Source of the DNA: Anastrepha obliqua
Lineage: Eukaryota > Arthropoda > Insecta > Diptera > Tephritidae
Assembly (NCBI RefSeq): GCF_027943255.1
Contig: NC_072893.1
Coordinates: forward strand, 28,728,001 to 28,792,000
DNA: 64,000 nucleotides
Direction of reading: 5' to 3'
In this document: positions 60,424 to 64,000 of the stretch, in pieces
Layout: each line of letters opens with the position of its first letter
Position numbering within the stretch: the stretch's first letter is position 1
The notes under the pieces: model-generated
What the model was told of the DNA's origin: nothing
Databases searched by the model: none
The model's input: the letters and a program-made list of their open reading frames with translations, nothing else
Position numbers and translations under genes: made by a program

Positions 60424-63400
60424 CCACACGCTACCCTAAGCAACAATAGAAGGCAACTCGGATGCCTTCAATTAAACCTCCACCATGCAAAGGCTGCCTC
60501 GGCTGAACTAGCAAGGAGGTTTAACAAACAAAACTTGGATATAGCTCTAATCCAAGAACCGTGGGTACGTGACAGAGTCATTGAGGGACTCCAAGATGTT
60601 AATGGTAAGTTAATCTATGCCAACAATGATCGCCCTAGAGCGGCAATCTTAATTAGCAATAACTTAACCTTCATTCCCATTTCGCAGTTCACTACCACCG
60701 ATCTCGTTGCGATCTGGACCAAGGTGCCAACAGACAAAGGCGAGCACGAGGTAATCATTGCCTCTGTCTACCTTCCAGGAGATGAGGAAACTGCTCCAAC
60801 AAGGGAACTTGTAGCCCTAGTCAACAACTGCAAGGAGAACCACCTACGCTGGATAATAGGATGTGATGCGAATGCCCATCATACGATATGGGGCAGCACA
60901 AACATCAATGCGAGAGGTGAGTGCCTTCTTGAATTCTTACTTAGATATAATGTATCAATAGTAAACCGAGGCAATGAACCAACATTTAGGAATGCAATAA
61001 GGGAGGAAGTACTTGATCTTACCCTATGCAGTCCAAATGTACTATCAGAAGTCTCAAATTGGCATGTGTCCGGGGAAGCATCAATGTCGGACCACAGTCT
61101 TATCAGGTTTGACTTAGGTGCTACCTTACCGCACATAACAATTTACAGAAATCCAAAGAATATAAATTGGAATGTCTTTCACTTTAACTTAGAACAAAGT
61201 GCTAACTACTCTAAGCATCACCTGGTGCTTAAATCAGAGCTTGAGATGGAGGCAAATGAACTCCACTCAAACATTACGTCTGCATTTCATGAGAGCTGTC
61301 AGGAAAAAGTGAAAAAACCACGAAGGGATGTCCCCTGGTGGAATAGTACGCTTTCAAGACTACGCCATGAAACCAGAGTATTATGGAATAGAGCTAAACA
61401 AACAGGGGACTGGGTCTCCTACTCAAGAGCTCTAACCAACTTTAACAAAGAATTGAGGAAATCTAAGAGAGCTTCCTGGAGGGATCACTGTGATAAGATT
61501 TCAAATCTTCCTAATGCTATCCGCCTCCAGAAAGCCTTATCAAAGGATCACTCAAACGGCATATGTACCCTGAAAAAGCCAGATGGTAGCTACACTAAAA
61601 ACCCAGAAGAAACTAGCCAACTTCTACTGGACACCCATTTCCCAGGATGCCATGCTTTACATGAGTCCACAATGTTGGTAGAACCTACCATTGATGCTGA
61701 CAGAGAGGACCTAAAGCTGGCAAATAAGCTATTCCATGAAAATCGGGTACAATGGGCTATATCTACATTTAGCCCATACAAATCTCCTGGACCTGATGGG
61801 ATATTCCCTTGCCTTCTGCAAAAGGGAAGCCAATACATTGTCCCTACTTTGTCCAGACTATATAACGCAAGCCTATTGCTAGGTTATATCCCTACGAAAT
61901 GGGCTGAGGTAAAGGTCGTATTCATTCCAAAGGTAGGGAAAAAACCCGAACAATTGCCTAAGTCATACAGACCGATTAGCCTCAGCTCATTTTTCCTAAA
62001 AACAATGGAAAAAATATTGGATCAGCACATACGGGAGAATAACTTGGTTAATTTCCCACTGCACCAACTTCAATTTGCCTACCAACAAGGTAAATCTACT
62101 GAGACTGCAATACACAGTCTGGTAACCATTATTGAAAAAGCTATTGAGTCAAAACAAATCGCACTTTGCGCTTTTATTGACATAACAGGAGCTTTCGATA
62201 ATACGTCCTATGAGGCAATCAACAATGCCCTATCTCAAAAGGACGTACCTAAACCCATCAGACGATGGACTATATCGATGCTGAAATCCAGAACGATCAG
62301 TACAGAATTAGGAGGAAGAATAAAGTCTATCAAGGCCACAAGAGGTTGCCCGCAAGGGGGAGTACTCTCTCCTCTTCTGTGGACACTAGTAATAGATGAA
62401 CTTCTCCACAAACTGAACAACCTAGGATTCCACACCCAGGGCTATGCTGATGACCTGGTAGTATATATAGTGGGCTGGCATGAAGAGACCATCTCTAACC
62501 GCATGCAACAAGCCCTCAACATAATAAACAAATGGTGCACTGACAAAGGGCTCTCTATCAACCCATCTGAAACTGCGCTAGTGCCGTTCACCAGGAAAAG
62601 GAATATCAACATCAAATGTCCTGTCCTGAATGAATCGACTCTACAACTCTCCACAGAGGCGAACTACCTTGGTATCAACCTTGACAAAGCGCTTACCTGG
62701 AACTCGCATCTTGAGAAAGTTACTGTAAAAGCCACAAGGGCATTCTATGCCTGCACAAGGCTTTTTGGTAAAACATGGGGGCTCAGCCCCAGAATGACCT
62801 ACTGGACATTCACTACAGTTTTTAAGCCTATAGTCACTTATGCTGCCTTAGCATGGTGGCCCAAAGTTAAGCAACGAAAGGCGGCAAGCGATCTTAACAA
62901 ATTGTACCGCCTCATCTGCATTGGTATAACAGGAGCAATGAAAACATGCCCAACTGACGCTTTGGGCGTGCTCCTAGGTATACCACCGCTTCCCATCTTA
63001 ATTGAAAAAGAAGCAAGATTGAGTGCCTTAAGACTAAAAGGCAACGCCGATCTTAAAAGTGGAGATATGAGAGGACATCTAAAGATCTTAGAAGACTTTC
63101 GACACACTCCTATACTACACAGGGTGGATACAATATCTCCCAAACCCATTCTCTACAGAAACTTCCGAATTATTATTAATGAACGAACAACTTGGAGAAC
63201 TAATTCTATCAATTTCAAGCCTGGATCTCAATTATGGTTCACTGATGGGTCCAAGCTGGAAGATGGTAGAGCAGGGGCAGGAATCAATGGGCCTAAATTT
63301 AAAAAATCGATTCCGATGGGACTCTACCCAACAATATTCCAGGCAGAAATACATGCCATTGAAATATGTGTGAGAGAATGCCTTCGCAGGAAAATGAGAG

Positions 63401-64000
63401 GTACTCACATCTACATACTCTCTGATAGTCAAGCGGCTCTAAAAGCCCTTCTATCAACAACTATCACCTCTAAATTGGTAAATGATTGCCTAAACCTTCT
63501 CAACATGTTAGGAAACCTCAACACAGTAAATCTAGTCTGGATTCCGGGACATGAAGGGCATGAGGGGAATGAAATGGCTGATGACCTCGCAAAACAAGGA
63601 GCAAATATGCAACTTACTGGTCCTGAGCCTTTCTGTGGACTCACGAAAAGCCACATTAATGAATTCCTCAGGAAATGGGAAGAAAGGAAATTTGCTGCAC
63701 ACTGGCTAAATTGTGCCGGTCAGCGTCAAGCCAGACAATTTCTTAGTCCCAACAAAGGAATATCAGACAAGCTACTTTCACTAAACAGAGTAGATCTGCG
63801 TCTTCTAACAGGATACCTCACAGGTCACTGCAGCCTGAGGTATCATTTAAATAACATTGGTCTATCAGAGACCAATGTCTGCCGCTTTTGCGAAATGGAT
63901 ATAGAAAGCTCAGAACATGTGCTTTGTGAATGTCCTGCGCTGGGCAGACAAAGACTTCACCACCTTGGTGGTATCGTAGTATCTCCATGTAATCTTTGGA
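60421..64000 (+). CDS. LOA-like ORF2 polyprotein: APE endonuclease, RT, RNase H, knuckle (open at window end)
   Basis: 1193 codons without a stop, incomplete at the 3' edge. The APE-type endonuclease (residues 12-230) nicks target DNA: N19 (QLNLHH), E46 (IQEPW), D149/N151/H154 (GCDANAHH) and the SDH block 223-225. The reverse transcriptase has SYRPISLSS at 515, D587 in CAFIDITGAFD, GCPQGGVLSPLLW at 642-654, and YADD 675-678. RNase H removes template RNA: D942 (TDGSK), E976 (FQAEIHAIE), D1002 (LSDSQAALKAL) and D1054 (WIPGHEGHEGNEMADDLAKQ). The C-terminal knuckle is C1154-x2-C1157-x8-H1166-x4-C1171. All key residues are present, so the protein is apparently intact. Confidence 0.9.
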   Translation, partial: MPHATLSNNRRQLGCLQLNLHHAKAASAELARRFNKQNLDIALIQEPWVRDRVIEGLQDVNGKLIYANNDRPRAAILISNNLTFIPISQFTTTDLVAIWTKVPTDKGEHEVIIASVYLPGDEETAPTRELVALVNNCKENHLRWIIGCDANAHHTIWGSTNINARGECLLEFLLRYNVSIVNRGNEPTFRNAIREEVLDLTLCSPNVLSEVSNWHVSGEASMSDHSLIRFDLGATLPHITIYRNPKNINWNVFHFNLEQSANYSKHHLVLKSELEMEANELHSNITSAFHESCQEKVKKPRRDVPWWNSTLSRLRHETRVLWNRAKQTGDWVSYSRALTNFNKELRKSKRASWRDHCDKISNLPNAIRLQKALSKDHSNGICTLKKPDGSYTKNPEETSQLLLDTHFPGCHALHESTMLVEPTIDADREDLKLANKLFHENRVQWAISTFSPYKSPGPDGIFPCLLQKGSQYIVPTLSRLYNASLLLGYIPTKWAEVKVVFIPKVGKKPEQLPKSYRPISLSSFFLKTMEKILDQHIRENNLVNFPLHQLQFAYQQGKSTETAIHSLVTIIEKAIESKQIALCAFIDITGAFDNTSYEAINNALSQKDVPKPIRRWTISMLKSRTISTELGGRIKSIKATRGCPQGGVLSPLLWTLVIDELLHKLNNLGFHTQGYADDLVVYIVGWHEETISNRMQQALNIINKWCTDKGLSINPSETALVPFTRKRNINIKCPVLNESTLQLSTEANYLGINLDKALTWNSHLEKVTVKATRAFYACTRLFGKTWGLSPRMTYWTFTTVFKPIVTYAALAWWPKVKQRKAASDLNKLYRLICIGITGAMKTCPTDALGVLLGIPPLPILIEKEARLSALRLKGNADLKSGDMRGHLKILEDFRHTPILHRVDTISPKPILYRNFRIIINERTTWRTNSINFKPGSQLWFTDGSKLEDGRAGAGINGPKFKKSIPMGLYPTIFQAEIHAIEICVRECLRRKMRGTHIYILSDSQAALKALLSTTITSKLVNDCLNLLNMLGNLNTVNLVWIPGHEGHEGNEMADDLAKQGANMQLTGPEPFCGLTKSHINEFLRKWEERKFAAHWLNCAGQRQARQFLSPNKGISDKLLSLNRVDLRLLTGYLTGHCSLRYHLNNIGLSETNVCRFCEMDIESSEHVLCECPALGRQRLHHLGGIVVSPCNLW

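Larger units (their letters stand above)
58634..64000 (+). mobile_element. LOA-like non-LTR retrotransposon, 5' end to window edge
   Basis: The best preserved element here. It begins after a run of 12 G (58622-58633) that separates it from the disrupted R1-like endonuclease, has a leader of about 340 bp, ORF1 (two parts) and ORF2, which is still open at 64000, so the 3' end lies outside the window. Domain order APE endonuclease, RT, RNase H and knuckle, the DUF4780-type ORF1 and resemblance to the relic at 14955-16810 point to the LOA clade (inference; I or R1 relatives are possible). The G-run may be the true 5' end or a sequencing difficulty. Confidence 0.8.

Overview
The window looks like intergenic or intronic chromatin from an AT-rich dipteran genome, most likely a true fruit fly (Tephritidae) or close relative. 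I infer this from the mixture of insect DNA transposons (including a DD41D mariner-like lineage of the type described from Ceratitis), R1/LOA/RTE/Jockey-type non-LTR retrotransposons, a BEL/Pao fragment, tRNA-derived SINEs and many CA/TG/TACA microsatellites. I found no confident host protein-coding gene. Two weak exon candidates lie near 48.7 and 49.1 kb. Almost everything recognisable is a transposable element, mostly broken and often nested.

Layout. 0-5 kb: an R1-like RNase H relic, a complete but dead maT (DD37D-type) element (1118-2369) whose end abuts a SINE, a DD34D mariner (3427-4734) and a SINE fragment. 5-12 kb: unassigned sequence, then a second SINE type (7516-8051) with 12-bp target duplications at the edge of a diverged ~300-bp tandem repeat (8057-11590). 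The repeat is split by a pogo-like element (9418-11296), itself split by an internally deleted DD41D element (10417-11213) that keeps an open 193-codon frame. 13-21 kb: a pile of non-LTR and mariner pieces, including a LOA-like RT/RNase H relic (14955-16810), a fold-back element (18421-18895) and RNase H pieces in mirrored orientation (19.5-20.8 kb). 23-35 kb: DD41D fragments, a mariner with perfect 21-bp terminal inverted repeats (25583-26859), a nearly intact DD41D element (29815-31136) inserted in the TA tail of a SINE, and R1-, RTE- and Tc1-like relics. 36-47 kb: Jockey-, RTE- and R1-like relics, a DD34D mariner (42931-44198) and a SINE split by an unknown 238-bp insert. 49-58 kb: two more SINEs, several RT relics, a tandemly duplicated RNase H segment, a BEL/Pao relic and a degenerate mariner, ending in a minus-strand R1-like endonuclease/RT relic.

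58.6-64 kb: the best preserved element, a LOA-like non-LTR retrotransposon on the plus strand. It has a 5' leader, an ORF1 with a DUF4780-type domain, and an ORF2 (APE endonuclease, YADD reverse transcriptase, RNase H, Cys/His knuckle) that stays open to the window edge. ORF1 and ORF2 overlap at TAATG, and ORF1 is split at a run of ten A.

How the parts act together: the autonomous LINEs and Tc1/mariner-type transposases are the machinery, and the SINEs, deleted elements and fold-back copies are likely passengers. The most notable patterns are SINE TA-tails used as landing sites for TA-targeting transposons, the four-level nest at 8-11.6 kb, and the ORF1/ORF2 coupling of the LOA-like element.
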